Origin: Shewanella kaireitica | GTDB lineage: Bacteria; Pseudomonadota; Gammaproteobacteria; Enterobacterales; Shewanellaceae | Assembly (NCBI RefSeq): GCF_023284045.1 | Contig: NZ_JAKIKQ010000001.1 | Span: 1-64,000, forward strand | DNA length: 64,000 bases | Direction of reading: 5' to 3' | In this document: positions 1 to 7,583 of the stretch, piece by piece | Layout of the letters: every line of letters starts with the position of its first letter | Numbering within the stretch: position 1 is the stretch's first letter | The notes under the pieces: model-generated | Database searches by the model: none | What the model saw: the letters and a program-made list of their open reading frames with translations, nothing else | Told to the model about the DNA's origin: nothing | Translations under genes and position numbers: made by a program

Positions 1-114
1 GTGCCAGTGCCAGTGCCAGTGCCAGTGCCAGTGCCAGTGCCAGTGCCAGTGCCAGTGCCAGTGCCAGTGCCAGTGCCAGTGCCAGTGCCAGTGCCAGTGC
101 CAGTGCCAGTGTCA
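1..114. repeat. Hexanucleotide tandem repeat (GTGCCA)n inside a coding region
   Basis: Eighteen perfect copies of GTGCCA run from the window edge to base 108, followed by one variant copy (GTGTCA, 109-114). On the minus strand the unit reads GGCACT and lies in frame with the secreted-protein gene that starts at base 719, encoding a Thr-Gly dipeptide array. The unit is a multiple of three, so gain or loss of copies would change linker length without a frameshift. The array touches the window edge, so its full length is unknown. Confidence 0.97.
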
Positions 115-719
115 ATAAGCTGGGCTGTGGGTTGTGGATTTGGAACTGATATTGAGGTTTTTTCTGGGGTTATAGTCGTTAAGGCTACGGTAAAGTGAGG
201 CTGATTGTTTTCATTAGCAGTGAAGGTTAACGGTTCTGCTATGCTGCTCAAATCTATGGCACCATCAATGTTTGCGTGAAAATGTGCTCCTGAATGCAAG
301 CCTGTTGTTTCGCTGGAACCCTGCTGCTGAGTGAGTGGCTGTTGTGCTATTTGAGCATTCTCTGTTGCATCAGCTTTCGCCTGCTTTGTCGATACTGTTT
401 GCGTCTGTGTGGTTTTCGATTCGGTATCGAGTTGCTCGATATGCTGCTCTAGCTGAGCAGTGTCAGTTTTGGGCTCAGCCTCATTTTCATTGGCTATCGG
501 AGTCGGAGTGCCCCAAGATTTATCCGCGACCAAGTCCTTATTGCCGATGATACTGGCTTTGCCACCGCTATCACGAAGCTCTTTGGCTTTTAAGCGGGCA
601 ACATCTTTATCCAGTTGCTTAGCCTTTTGTTTTGCTTCCAATTCCCTTTGTTTTTTTTCAGCTTCAATCGCTTCTGGTGTCTTAACACTTGATGTGGATT
701 TCTTATCGTCCTGACTCAT
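1..719 (-). CDS. N-terminus of a large, probably type I-secreted protein (partial)
   Basis: The reading frame opens with ATG at 719-717 and stays open to the window edge, giving about 239 visible residues. It starts MSQDDKKSTSS, has no Sec signal peptide, and is rich in Lys, Glu, Gln and Thr. Residues about 15-45 (EAEKKQRELEAKQKAKQ) look like a charged helix or coiled coil. A Gln/Thr-rich stretch follows, and the visible part ends in Asp-Thr and then an uninterrupted (Gly-Thr)n array of at least 18 units. It starts 14 bases after the stop of the HlyD-type adaptor and so is probably the last gene of the type I secretion operon. Lack of an N-terminal signal, low complexity and operon position fit a giant RTX/Ig-repeat adhesin or similar C-terminally signalled substrate. 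No adhesin domain or RTX repeat lies inside the window, so that identity is inference. Confidence 0.75.
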   Translation of the reverse strand, partial: MSQDDKKSTSSVKTPEAIEAEKKQRELEAKQKAKQLDKDVARLKAKELRDSGGKASIIGNKDLVADKSWGTPTPIANENEAEPKTDTAQLEQHIEQLDTESKTTQTQTVSTKQAKADATENAQIAQQPLTQQQGSSETTGLHSGAHFHANIDGAIDLSSIAEPLTFTANENNQPHFTVALTTITPEKTSISVPNPQPTAQLIDTGTGTGTGTGTGTGTGTGTGTGTGTGTGTGTGTGTG

Positions 720-733
720 GATCTACTTCCTCT

Positions 734-2059
734 TTAGCGCTCACCAAAAGCTTCTGTGACATTAGTAAATACCGGCTTCCATAGATATTGGAATACCGTT
801 TTATCGCCGGTTACGATGTCGGCTTCACCTGTCATCCCTGGGATCAGGTCAAACTGACCCGGCTTATCAGCAAAGTAAGGTTTATCTATACTGATTTGCA
901 CTTTATAAAATACGCCTCCTTTCTCATCTGAATCAGTACTAGGAGATATGCGTTTAACAATGCCATCGAGAGCACCATAACGGCTGTAATCAAAGGCATC
1001 GATTTTAATCCGCACAGGCTGGCCGACTTTCACAAAACCAATATCTCTTGGGGATAGTTTGGCTTCCATTAAGCCAGTTTTAGTCATGGGTACTATTACC
1101 GCGACAGTGCCACCTGGTTGGATGACGCTGCCTGTAGAAGAGGAGGGGATTGACTGAATAATTCCATCTACTGGCGCAGTCACAGTATTTTGTGACACCA
1201 ATGAACCTGATGATTTTAAGCGGGCGATAATCCCCAGTAGCTCGGCTTGGGCATCGGTTCGTTTTTCACCAACCTCTTTTAGGAGAGTGGCTTGCTTCTG
1301 TTTTAACTGCTGCTCCAAGTTAAGCAAGTTTTTAGACAGTACTTGCTGTTTACTCTCCATGCCTTTGAGCTCACGCATATAGGAATCAAGTTTTTGTTGC
1401 GACTCTAAAATTCGCAGTTTTGAGACCGCTTGCTCCTCGGTTACTGATCGCATCATCTTAAGTGTTTGTTCGGCAGTATCTATCTGATCACTAAGCGGTG
1501 GGATCTCTGCTTTAAGGCCATCGATCTCTGCCTGGGATTTAGCGATGTCAGACTCTGACAGCTGCTGCATGGCTAAGCGTTCTTGATTCATTCTGCTAAG
1601 TGAAGCGGTGTGCAGTTTTACTAGTTGTGGATACTCCAACTCAAACTCGACGAAATTGGCTTCTCTTTGATCAATAAAGGCTTCGTAACGCTCAATTCTG
1701 AGTACCAAGTTGGCCCGTTTGCTCGCGAGTTCCTCTTCGGCTGATTGGCTGTCTATAGAAACAAAGCTGGCAAGCACATCACCTTTTTTGACCACATCCC
1801 CCTCTTCGACGACCACTGAAGCGATAGTCCCCCCGGTACGACTCTGTATGATCTGTCGGTGACCCAGAGGCACAACTTGTCCTTTAGATTTAGATATCTC
1901 TTCGACCTGAGCGAAAATAGACCACAGCAACATAATCAGTACCGAACCTGTGATTAAAAATATGATGCGCTTAATCAATTTTCTCTCTGCAGGCGCTTCA
2001 ATTGCATCGGCAAATTCGTGCTCAGGCCATACTCGATTCGCTAGTTGACGATTATCCAT
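734..2059 (-). CDS. Type I secretion membrane-fusion (HlyD family) protein
   Basis: This 441-residue periplasmic adaptor would link an inner-membrane ABC transporter to an outer-membrane TolC-type channel. It has a cytoplasmic N-terminus, one membrane segment at about residues 31-50 (IIFLITGSVLIMLLWSIFA), and a lipoyl/biotinyl half-motif around GTIASVVVEEGDVVKKGDVLASF. A long alpha-helical hairpin of Glu/Gln/Lys-rich heptads spans about 110-280, and the second lipoyl half (VTAPVDGIIQSI) and a beta-barrel region (VGQPVRIKIDAFDYSRYGALDG) follow. Order and length are typical of HlyD/LapC-type adaptors. Its start overlaps the upstream ABC gene by 8 bases, so translation is probably coupled. No TolC homologue is present here, so the outer-membrane channel must be encoded elsewhere. 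Confidence 0.93.
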   Translation of the reverse strand: MDNRQLANRVWPEHEFADAIEAPAERKLIKRIIFLITGSVLIMLLWSIFAQVEEISKSKGQVVPLGHRQIIQSRTGGTIASVVVEEGDVVKKGDVLASFVSIDSQSAEEELASKRANLVLRIERYEAFIDQREANFVEFELEYPQLVKLHTASLSRMNQERLAMQQLSESDIAKSQAEIDGLKAEIPPLSDQIDTAEQTLKMMRSVTEEQAVSKLRILESQQKLDSYMRELKGMESKQQVLSKNLLNLEQQLKQKQATLLKEVGEKRTDAQAELLGIIARLKSSGSLVSQNTVTAPVDGIIQSIPSSSTGSVIQPGGTVAVIVPMTKTGLMEAKLSPRDIGFVKVGQPVRIKIDAFDYSRYGALDGIVKRISPSTDSDEKGGVFYKVQISIDKPYFADKPGQFDLIPGMTGEADIVTGDKTVFQYLWKPVFTNVTEAFGER

Positions 2060-4175
2060 TAGGGAGGTTCTCCTGAGGTGCTACTGATTGCGGTTGTTGA
2101 GCGGTTTGGTCGGGAATAGGACCTGCGTAAACGACTGCACCCTTATCTAAAATTACGACTTTATCAGCTTGCTGGATCAACTCTTGATCATGGCTGGTAA
2201 ATAGCACGGTGCTTTTACCTTTAAGCGAGCTGAATGTTTTTAGCAATTGAGCTTTGGCTGCAGGATTACGGTTGGCAATGGGTTCATCAAGTATGAGTAA
2301 ACTTGATTGCTTGAGCAGTGCTCGAGCTAAACTGATATAGCTACCTTCGACTGCAGATAACAGCGTGTGACCGCGGTTAAATAGATCGATGTTAAGATCA
2401 TTTCCTAAGGCATTAAACAGTGACTCGCCTCCGGCAGCTTTGATAGCCGCAATCAGCTCTGCATCGCTGGCATCTTTTTTTGCTATGCGTAAGTTGTAGG
2501 CTAGAGAACCCGGGAAAAGATCTGGCTCTGCAGGGCAAAATGCGGCCCATTTTCGGTAAGCTTCAGGATCATATTGTTTTAGGTTTTTGCCATTAACACT
2601 GACGTATCCAGCCTGTGCTTCTGCGACACCCATTGCGGCAAGTAACATTGAGGTTTTTCCGCAGGCATTAGGGCCGATAATCGCTACATTTTCCCCTGGC
2701 TCTATATCTACGCTTACCCCTGCAAGGGCAGGATCTACATCTGCACCATAACGCAAAGTAAGGTGTTGAAAGCTAATCGCTGGCGGAGTATCTGTTGCTG
2801 GAGTATCGAGCCTTAATTCACTGTTCTCCGTTCCCGCTTGCATAAAGCGATCAAACTGCTTGATTGCCATATCCATCATGGTGATCTTTTGGCTAGAAGA
2901 AAACGCCAGTTGGGCTGGTCCTGTAATACGCCAGATTAGCATCACACAAGCAATGAGCGCTCCGGGGCTAATACTTTGGTTGAGCACTAAAAATATGCCG
3001 GTAAATACGGTGACCAATGCAGTGAGTAAGCTCATGGCATGGGCCACTGCGGCATTTAAACCATTACGCTTGGCAAAGAGAAAGTTTTGCCGACAATTTT
3101 CTTTGCACTGCCGCGCAAACTTAGTATTCCAACCGTCTGTTTCACCACTTGTTTTAAGTTGTAGTAAGTTTTTGGCTAGCTCGTTTATTGAGTTTTGGTA
3201 ATCTCCGCTAATGGTGGGGGAGGCTGATTGAGCGTACTTATTAACTGCTTTCATCACCAAATAAAATAACAGCAACATTACCAGAGGAACGATGACTAAC
3301 CAGCCACTCAAAAGTGCAATTGTGATAAGTGCAATAGCGGTAAAAGGTAGGTCGACTAGGCCTGCACCGCCAGGACCTGAAAGCAAGGTTCTTACTTTTT
3401 CGGCGTTACGCATTCGCGCCATATGGTTAGAGCTTCCCACTCTCGATAACACCATCAGCGGCATGCTTAATAGCCGCTTAAAAGTCAGATCCGATAAGTC
3501 TCGGGCAAAGCGGTTACTGGTGGTTGCGAGTACATTGGCTCGTGTCAGTCGAGTAGTGACCAACACCGCTAAGGCTAATGCGGCGCCAAGAGCGATAGTG
3601 GGCAGCACGTCTGGCGCTTGCCCACCAATGACACGGTCATAAACCGCCATGGTAAACAGTGGCACGGCTAAGCCAGTAATACTCGACAGTAAACTTAGCC
3701 AAAATACGGGTCGATACCATTTGGTGCGTTTACTCATATGGGCAGCAAAAGCACGTATGTTTTGCTTACTGGTTGGGAGGCTTTCGATAATAAAAACGTG
3801 GCCAACTAATGGTAAGTCTGCACCGCTTATGGGTTGCCACTGCTCAGTTTTCAGCTCAAAAATCTCATACCGCTCATCTCTACGTCGAGCTATAAGTGCA
3901 GGCCTATCATCGGGGATAATAATAAAGGGGTGAATGGCTTGTGATGTTGCCTCTTTATCAGCTTTAAATACTGAGTAACCGATATGGTGCTTGCTCAATA
4001 AATTAGCGAGTGTAACGGTATCAACATCCTTAACTGAGTCATCATTGACGATGTTGTTTGCTTGGGAGAATAGCCCTAGTTGCTGAAATAGCGCGACTAA
4101 AACACTTTTCAATTCTGTTAACTCTAATGCATCGCTTTCAGCTTCTGCTGGCTGAGCTTGATTGATTGAATTCAT
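2052..4175 (-). CDS. Type I secretion ABC permease/ATPase, LapB/LssB-like, with atypical signature motif
   Basis: The 707-residue protein has an N-terminal region of about 150 residues resembling the C39-peptidase-like domain of HlyB/LapB transporters, without an obvious catalytic Cys. Five or six membrane segments follow between about 155 and 420, and a nucleotide-binding domain from about 465. Walker A is intact (GPNACGKTS, 501-509), as are Walker B (LLILDE, 626-631) and the H-loop His662. The signature LSGGQ is replaced by LSAVE (606-610), the Q-loop Gln is missing (CPAEP near 547-551), and the D-loop reads IANRNP instead of SALD-like. It overlaps the preceding ABC gene by 4 bases (ATGA) and the HlyD gene by 8. 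The tight coupling and complementary defects suggest it pairs with the upstream 552-residue ABC protein as a heterodimer. That pairing is inference. Confidence 0.88.
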   Translation of the reverse strand: MNSINQAQPAEAESDALELTELKSVLVALFQQLGLFSQANNIVNDDSVKDVDTVTLANLLSKHHIGYSVFKADKEATSQAIHPFIIIPDDRPALIARRRDERYEIFELKTEQWQPISGADLPLVGHVFIIESLPTSKQNIRAFAAHMSKRTKWYRPVFWLSLLSSITGLAVPLFTMAVYDRVIGGQAPDVLPTIALGAALALAVLVTTRLTRANVLATTSNRFARDLSDLTFKRLLSMPLMVLSRVGSSNHMARMRNAEKVRTLLSGPGGAGLVDLPFTAIALITIALLSGWLVIVPLVMLLLFYLVMKAVNKYAQSASPTISGDYQNSINELAKNLLQLKTSGETDGWNTKFARQCKENCRQNFLFAKRNGLNAAVAHAMSLLTALVTVFTGIFLVLNQSISPGALIACVMLIWRITGPAQLAFSSSQKITMMDMAIKQFDRFMQAGTENSELRLDTPATDTPPAISFQHLTLRYGADVDPALAGVSVDIEPGENVAIIGPNACGKTSMLLAAMGVAEAQAGYVSVNGKNLKQYDPEAYRKWAAFCPAEPDLFPGSLAYNLRIAKKDASDAELIAAIKAAGGESLFNALGNDLNIDLFNRGHTLLSAVEGSYISLARALLKQSSLLILDEPIANRNPAAKAQLLKTFSSLKGKSTVLFTSHDQELIQQADKVVILDKGAVVYAGPIPDQTAQQPQSVAPQENLPNG

Positions 4176-5830
4176 GATTCAGCCTCCTGAGTCGCCGTTA
4201 ATAGTTGGCACTTACCTGCACTATCGATATTGACCTTTATCTCAGCGTTGTTAGCAAGCTCTACAAAATGAGAGGCGCAGATGATAGTCATCTCCCCTTT
4301 GTAGCGATTGATGACATTGATTAGCCGCACTTGGGAATCCGCATCTAGCGAAATCATTGGCTCGTCGAGCAGTAAAATAGAGGGGGATTGCACAAAAGCT
4401 CTGACCAAAGCGATGAGTTTTATCGCGCCTTTATTAAGCATTTGATTGTCGCTAACGCCCACTTCGGTTTGATAGCCAGATGGCAGCTGAGCGATGCTGC
4501 TGGTTAGCCCTAACGCTTCTGCTACCTCCATTGCCAGAGACTCTCGTTCGGGTCTAAACATGGTCATGTTTTCAAGTAAACTGCCGGCAAACAGCGTAGG
4601 CCAAGGTGAGACATAGGTTACCGATTGTCGATATTCATTGGCCTTGTGCTCGTCTTGCGCAATGCCTGCAATGGTAATTTTTCCTTGCTCTAAATGGTGG
4701 AAAGCACCAATAACGCTCAGCAGTAAACTGGCATGGGTGAGAGGATCTGAAGTTACCGTAACCAAACTGCCGCTTGGAATTGATAGGTTAAAATTGCTGA
4801 GCTTAGCACCCACTTGCGAGCTGGTAATATTGTCAAACTTGATTGGGCCTAGAGGCAGTTTCTGTTGATATTGGGTGCTGCCTTTAAACATCTCTTGTGG
4901 CAATTTAGCAAGGTCATTAACGTGATTCATTGCAGTATTTGCACTTGCGAGTCGCGATCGCAGACTAATGATGGCGCTGAGAGGGGCAATTGCTCTACCA
5001 GCCAATATCGAGCAAGCCGCAAGACCACCAGTCGTGAGGTTGCCATTGAGGACCTCATAACAACCAATCAAAACGATTAAAAGCGTAGTGCCCTGAGACG
5101 CGCCTTGGATCAACTCTTGTAGTTTGGAAGATAGCCAATCGACTTGTTGCTGCTGTTCTAGGCGGCGGTAATTTATCTCGCTATAAATTGCTGATAGTCG
5201 AGTTTCTAAGGCTAGCGCCTTTGCGGTAGTGAGCCCCGATAACACCAAAATCAGCATACGTGAGCGTTCACTGTCGGTGAGGGCTAAATCTTCAGTGGCA
5301 CGGTTAAGCTTTTGACCGATAACAAATACCAAGCCACCGATAACAAACCAGACAGCAACGGGAATGAACACTAACGGGCCACCAATATAGGCAACCAGCG
5401 CTAGAAATATCAGCACAAAAGGGAAATCCATTAATGCCACCAGTGCTTGTCCTGAGTAAAGTTCGCGCATGGCGGCAATGCTAGCAAGGCCGTTTGATAC
5501 TTTCCCTGTACCGAGACTTTCAACGTGGTGGTAGTCAGATTGCATTAATGCATTGACGACCTTAGTGGTGGTTTGTAACTCAAAGTTAGCGGCTGATGAG
5601 GCCAATAACCAGCTGCGAGAATAGCGTAATAGCAGCTCTAATAAGATAGCCACCGCCACCGCTGAAGCCAGCACACTGGCGGTGCCGTAGCCTTCATTTG
5701 GCAATATACGGTCGTATATTTGTAGCATGGTAAAAGGCAGGGCCAGCGATAGTAGATTGATGAAAGTTGAGGAGAGCAGTAACTCAGCCTTAGCGCGATT
5801 ATTATTTAGTAAACTGAAGTTTTCTCTCAT
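4172..5830 (-). CDS. Type I secretion ABC half-transporter with a degenerate ATP site
   Basis: The 552-residue protein has a PrtD-like size and order: transmembrane segments at about residues 18-300, then an ABC domain from about 330. It lacks an N-terminal peptidase-like domain. Where a Walker A (GxxGxGKS/T) belongs it has TSDPLTHAS (360-368), so the phosphate-binding Lys is missing. The signature position reads LNKGA (465-469) and the Q-loop slot reads VSPWP without Gln. Walker B (ILLLDE, 485-490), a D-loop-like SLD and the H-loop His521 are kept. It is the first gene of the operon and overlaps the next ABC gene by an ATGA. Because its own Walker A is lost but Walker B and His survive, it is probably the non-catalytic half of a heterodimer, not a pseudogene: the frame is open throughout and the membrane domain is intact. 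Confidence 0.87.
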   Translation of the reverse strand: MRENFSLLNNNRAKAELLLSSTFINLLSLALPFTMLQIYDRILPNEGYGTASVLASAVAVAILLELLLRYSRSWLLASSAANFELQTTTKVVNALMQSDYHHVESLGTGKVSNGLASIAAMRELYSGQALVALMDFPFVLIFLALVAYIGGPLVFIPVAVWFVIGGLVFVIGQKLNRATEDLALTDSERSRMLILVLSGLTTAKALALETRLSAIYSEINYRRLEQQQQVDWLSSKLQELIQGASQGTTLLIVLIGCYEVLNGNLTTGGLAACSILAGRAIAPLSAIISLRSRLASANTAMNHVNDLAKLPQEMFKGSTQYQQKLPLGPIKFDNITSSQVGAKLSNFNLSIPSGSLVTVTSDPLTHASLLLSVIGAFHHLEQGKITIAGIAQDEHKANEYRQSVTYVSPWPTLFAGSLLENMTMFRPERESLAMEVAEALGLTSSIAQLPSGYQTEVGVSDNQMLNKGAIKLIALVRAFVQSPSILLLDEPMISLDADSQVRLINVINRYKGEMTIICASHFVELANNAEIKVNIDSAGKCQLLTATQEAES

Positions 5831-6140
5831 CGTTCATCACATCCTTGGGCCGTCAGAAAAGGGTGTATAAATAATAGTATAGCTTTCACTAACCTGTTCA
5901 ACTTAACAGTTTTTTTACATCTTTGGTGTTAAAAATGGACAGTAATTTGTGATTTTCAGGCTTTTTTGGGGCTATTGTTCTAACCCTTAAGTCGTTGGGG
6001 GGGAGAGTCGAACATTGAATAATTGCCTGCTTTTTCCAAGCGGAGTTAGGGTGTCAGCCGGCAAATTGCAGGGGACCGGCTGACGATTAGCGCAACTAAT
6101 GGAGCGATAGCTGCGCTAAATACTGCTTTGAAGTGGTAAG
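5831..6140. other. Intergenic region: promoter side of the secretion operon and 3' end of otr
   Basis: This 310-base gap should hold the minus-strand promoter of the secretion operon near 5835-5960, which is AT-rich, although I could not fix -10/-35 boxes. Next to the end of the octaheme cytochrome gene are two inverted repeats: GTCAGCCGG (6053-6061) with CCGGCTGAC (6076-6084), and TAGCGCA (6088-6094) with TGCGCTA (6112-6118). Neither is followed by a clear T-run on the minus strand, so they are hairpins that may end or protect the otr transcript, not a textbook terminator. Confidence 0.5.
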
Positions 6141-7538
6141 CTATTTGGCGTGCTTTATTCCCCCTTTATTTTTCATTGGGTCGCCATCATAACCTAGTGC
6201 TTTCCAATCCATACGGGTGCCTTTGTTATGGCAGTCGCTGCATTTCAATGCTTCCGTTTTTGGTGAAACCATGTGGTTTATACGCCACCACATCTCGGTT
6301 GCTGCAAAGCCATGTTCACCACTATAAGTGATACCTTTATCAGCTAAGACTTGATTGGCTTCCATGCCCAATTTAGCGGCTTTATCCCAATCATAATCTT
6401 TCCAATACCCGCCTTTACCGTAGACTTTAGCAGTAACAAAGATGTTCTGTTTACTGTCATAGATCTGCTTCCCGCGGTGTACTTTAAACGGATAGATTTT
6501 GGCGCTGCTATCGTTTATGTCTCCTAGCGGGCTTGTCAGTTTAGTCACCTTGGTTGGATCCATCTTGTCACCGACCATATAGGCATCGGCACTACCGTTA
6601 TACCAAGCGTATTCAGGCTCAACCATCTTGCCCCAAACAAAGTTTCCTTTCTTTTTCTGGTAGCTCTTCTTGCCGTACTTATCTTTAGTTTCTTCAAGAT
6701 CGCTACCCGCTGTAGACCAATCCCAGCTCATTTTGGTCGCTTCATTACGAGCAAAAAATGGAATATGACAAGTTTGGCAGGCAACACTGGCCGAATGGGT
6801 ATTTAGCTTTTTATTTTTGTGCGGCGTGGCATCGTGGCAGTTAACACAACCAATTGGGTTTTGCCCTCCTGGTGATACCCCCATCGCATTTCCGGTGATC
6901 TGATGAGCTTCGGTGGTATGGCAAGTCTGGCATTGAAAATCGTTACCGTCGGTGTCCATATGCACATCGGTCGCTTTATCTGGGTAAGACATTGATGAAT
7001 CTAAATCACCATGCTTTACCGCATCGCCACCGCCACCAAAGAAGTGGCAAGTGCCGCAGTTATCGCGCACTGGCGCGCCGACATTTTTAGCAACTCGCTC
7101 AAGGTTAACCTTGGCTAAGGCTTCGCCTGCGCCAGCGGGATCTTTGACATAGGTACCAGTGGTGTCATGACAGACAAGGCAGTCAACTTTGGTCATGTCA
7201 GTAAAATCAAAGTTGTTGTCTTTCCAACCATAGCCAGCATGACAACTGGTACATCTTGGTTCGTTACCTGAGATAGAGGTGCAGAAATTGTTGATGGCGT
7301 CTTTTTTACCACGTTTCACTGTACGTCCTGGTAACTTCTGTTCAAGTTCCCATGTCCAGTGTGACGACTTCATAAAGTCTTTAGCGTGGTCTTCGTGACA
7401 TTCAATACATTGAGTGGTGACTTCTGAGCCTTGGGTAAATGGCCCCTCAACATACTCGCTGTGTGGGTTCGACGCCATGGCGAATTGAGCGCTGACAAGT
7501 AGCCCAAATACCAGGGTGGGGATGATGATTTTTTTCAT
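6141..7538 (-). CDS. otr: Octaheme c-type cytochrome, tetrathionate reductase family (Otr)
   Basis: The 465-residue periplasmic protein has a Sec signal (MKKIIIPTLVFGLLVSAQFAMA) and exactly eight CxxCH haem motifs, at about residues 44, 96, 120, 161, 203, 231, 254 and 433. This count, spacing and length match the octaheme tetrathionate reductase of S. oneidensis, which reduces tetrathionate and also nitrite and hydroxylamine in vitro and has one Lys-ligated catalytic haem. I did not identify the Lys ligand with certainty. An extra cysteine lies near residue 86. The gene is third in a minus-strand set after a monoheme cytochrome and a DUF3373 barrel. A GC-rich hairpin stands just before its ribosome-binding site (GGCAGGAGAG). 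Physiological substrate in this organism is unproven. Confidence 0.93.
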   Translation of the reverse strand: MKKIIIPTLVFGLLVSAQFAMASNPHSEYVEGPFTQGSEVTTQCIECHEDHAKDFMKSSHWTWELEQKLPGRTVKRGKKDAINNFCTSISGNEPRCTSCHAGYGWKDNNFDFTDMTKVDCLVCHDTTGTYVKDPAGAGEALAKVNLERVAKNVGAPVRDNCGTCHFFGGGGDAVKHGDLDSSMSYPDKATDVHMDTDGNDFQCQTCHTTEAHQITGNAMGVSPGGQNPIGCVNCHDATPHKNKKLNTHSASVACQTCHIPFFARNEATKMSWDWSTAGSDLEETKDKYGKKSYQKKKGNFVWGKMVEPEYAWYNGSADAYMVGDKMDPTKVTKLTSPLGDINDSSAKIYPFKVHRGKQIYDSKQNIFVTAKVYGKGGYWKDYDWDKAAKLGMEANQVLADKGITYSGEHGFAATEMWWRINHMVSPKTEALKCSDCHNKGTRMDWKALGYDGDPMKNKGGIKHAK

Positions 7539-7552
7539 TTTTAACTCTCCTG

Positions 7553-7570
7553 CCCCGGCTAACGCCGGGG
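7553..7570 (-). promoter_or_regulatory. GC-rich intercistronic hairpin before otr
   Basis: CCCCGGC (7553-7559) and GCCGGGG (7564-7570) form a perfect 7-bp stem with a 4-base loop between the DUF3373 gene and otr, close to the otr ribosome-binding site. There is no T-run after it on the minus strand. It is more likely an mRNA processing or stability element that sets the ratio of barrel to cytochrome than a full terminator. Confidence 0.6.
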
Positions 7571-7583
7571 GGATTCACTAGAC

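Noticed and set aside
1..114. Possible CRISPR-like array
   Set aside because: The repeats are 6 bp and directly contiguous, without spacers.
1..198. Plus-strand frame encoding a Pro-Val repeat
   Set aside because: It is the reverse reading of the GTGCCA microsatellite. The minus-strand frame is in an operon, has a proper start and continues with non-repeat sequence.
6053..6118. Textbook terminator for otr
   Set aside because: The stems are real but no T-run follows on the minus strand, so they are reported only as hairpins.
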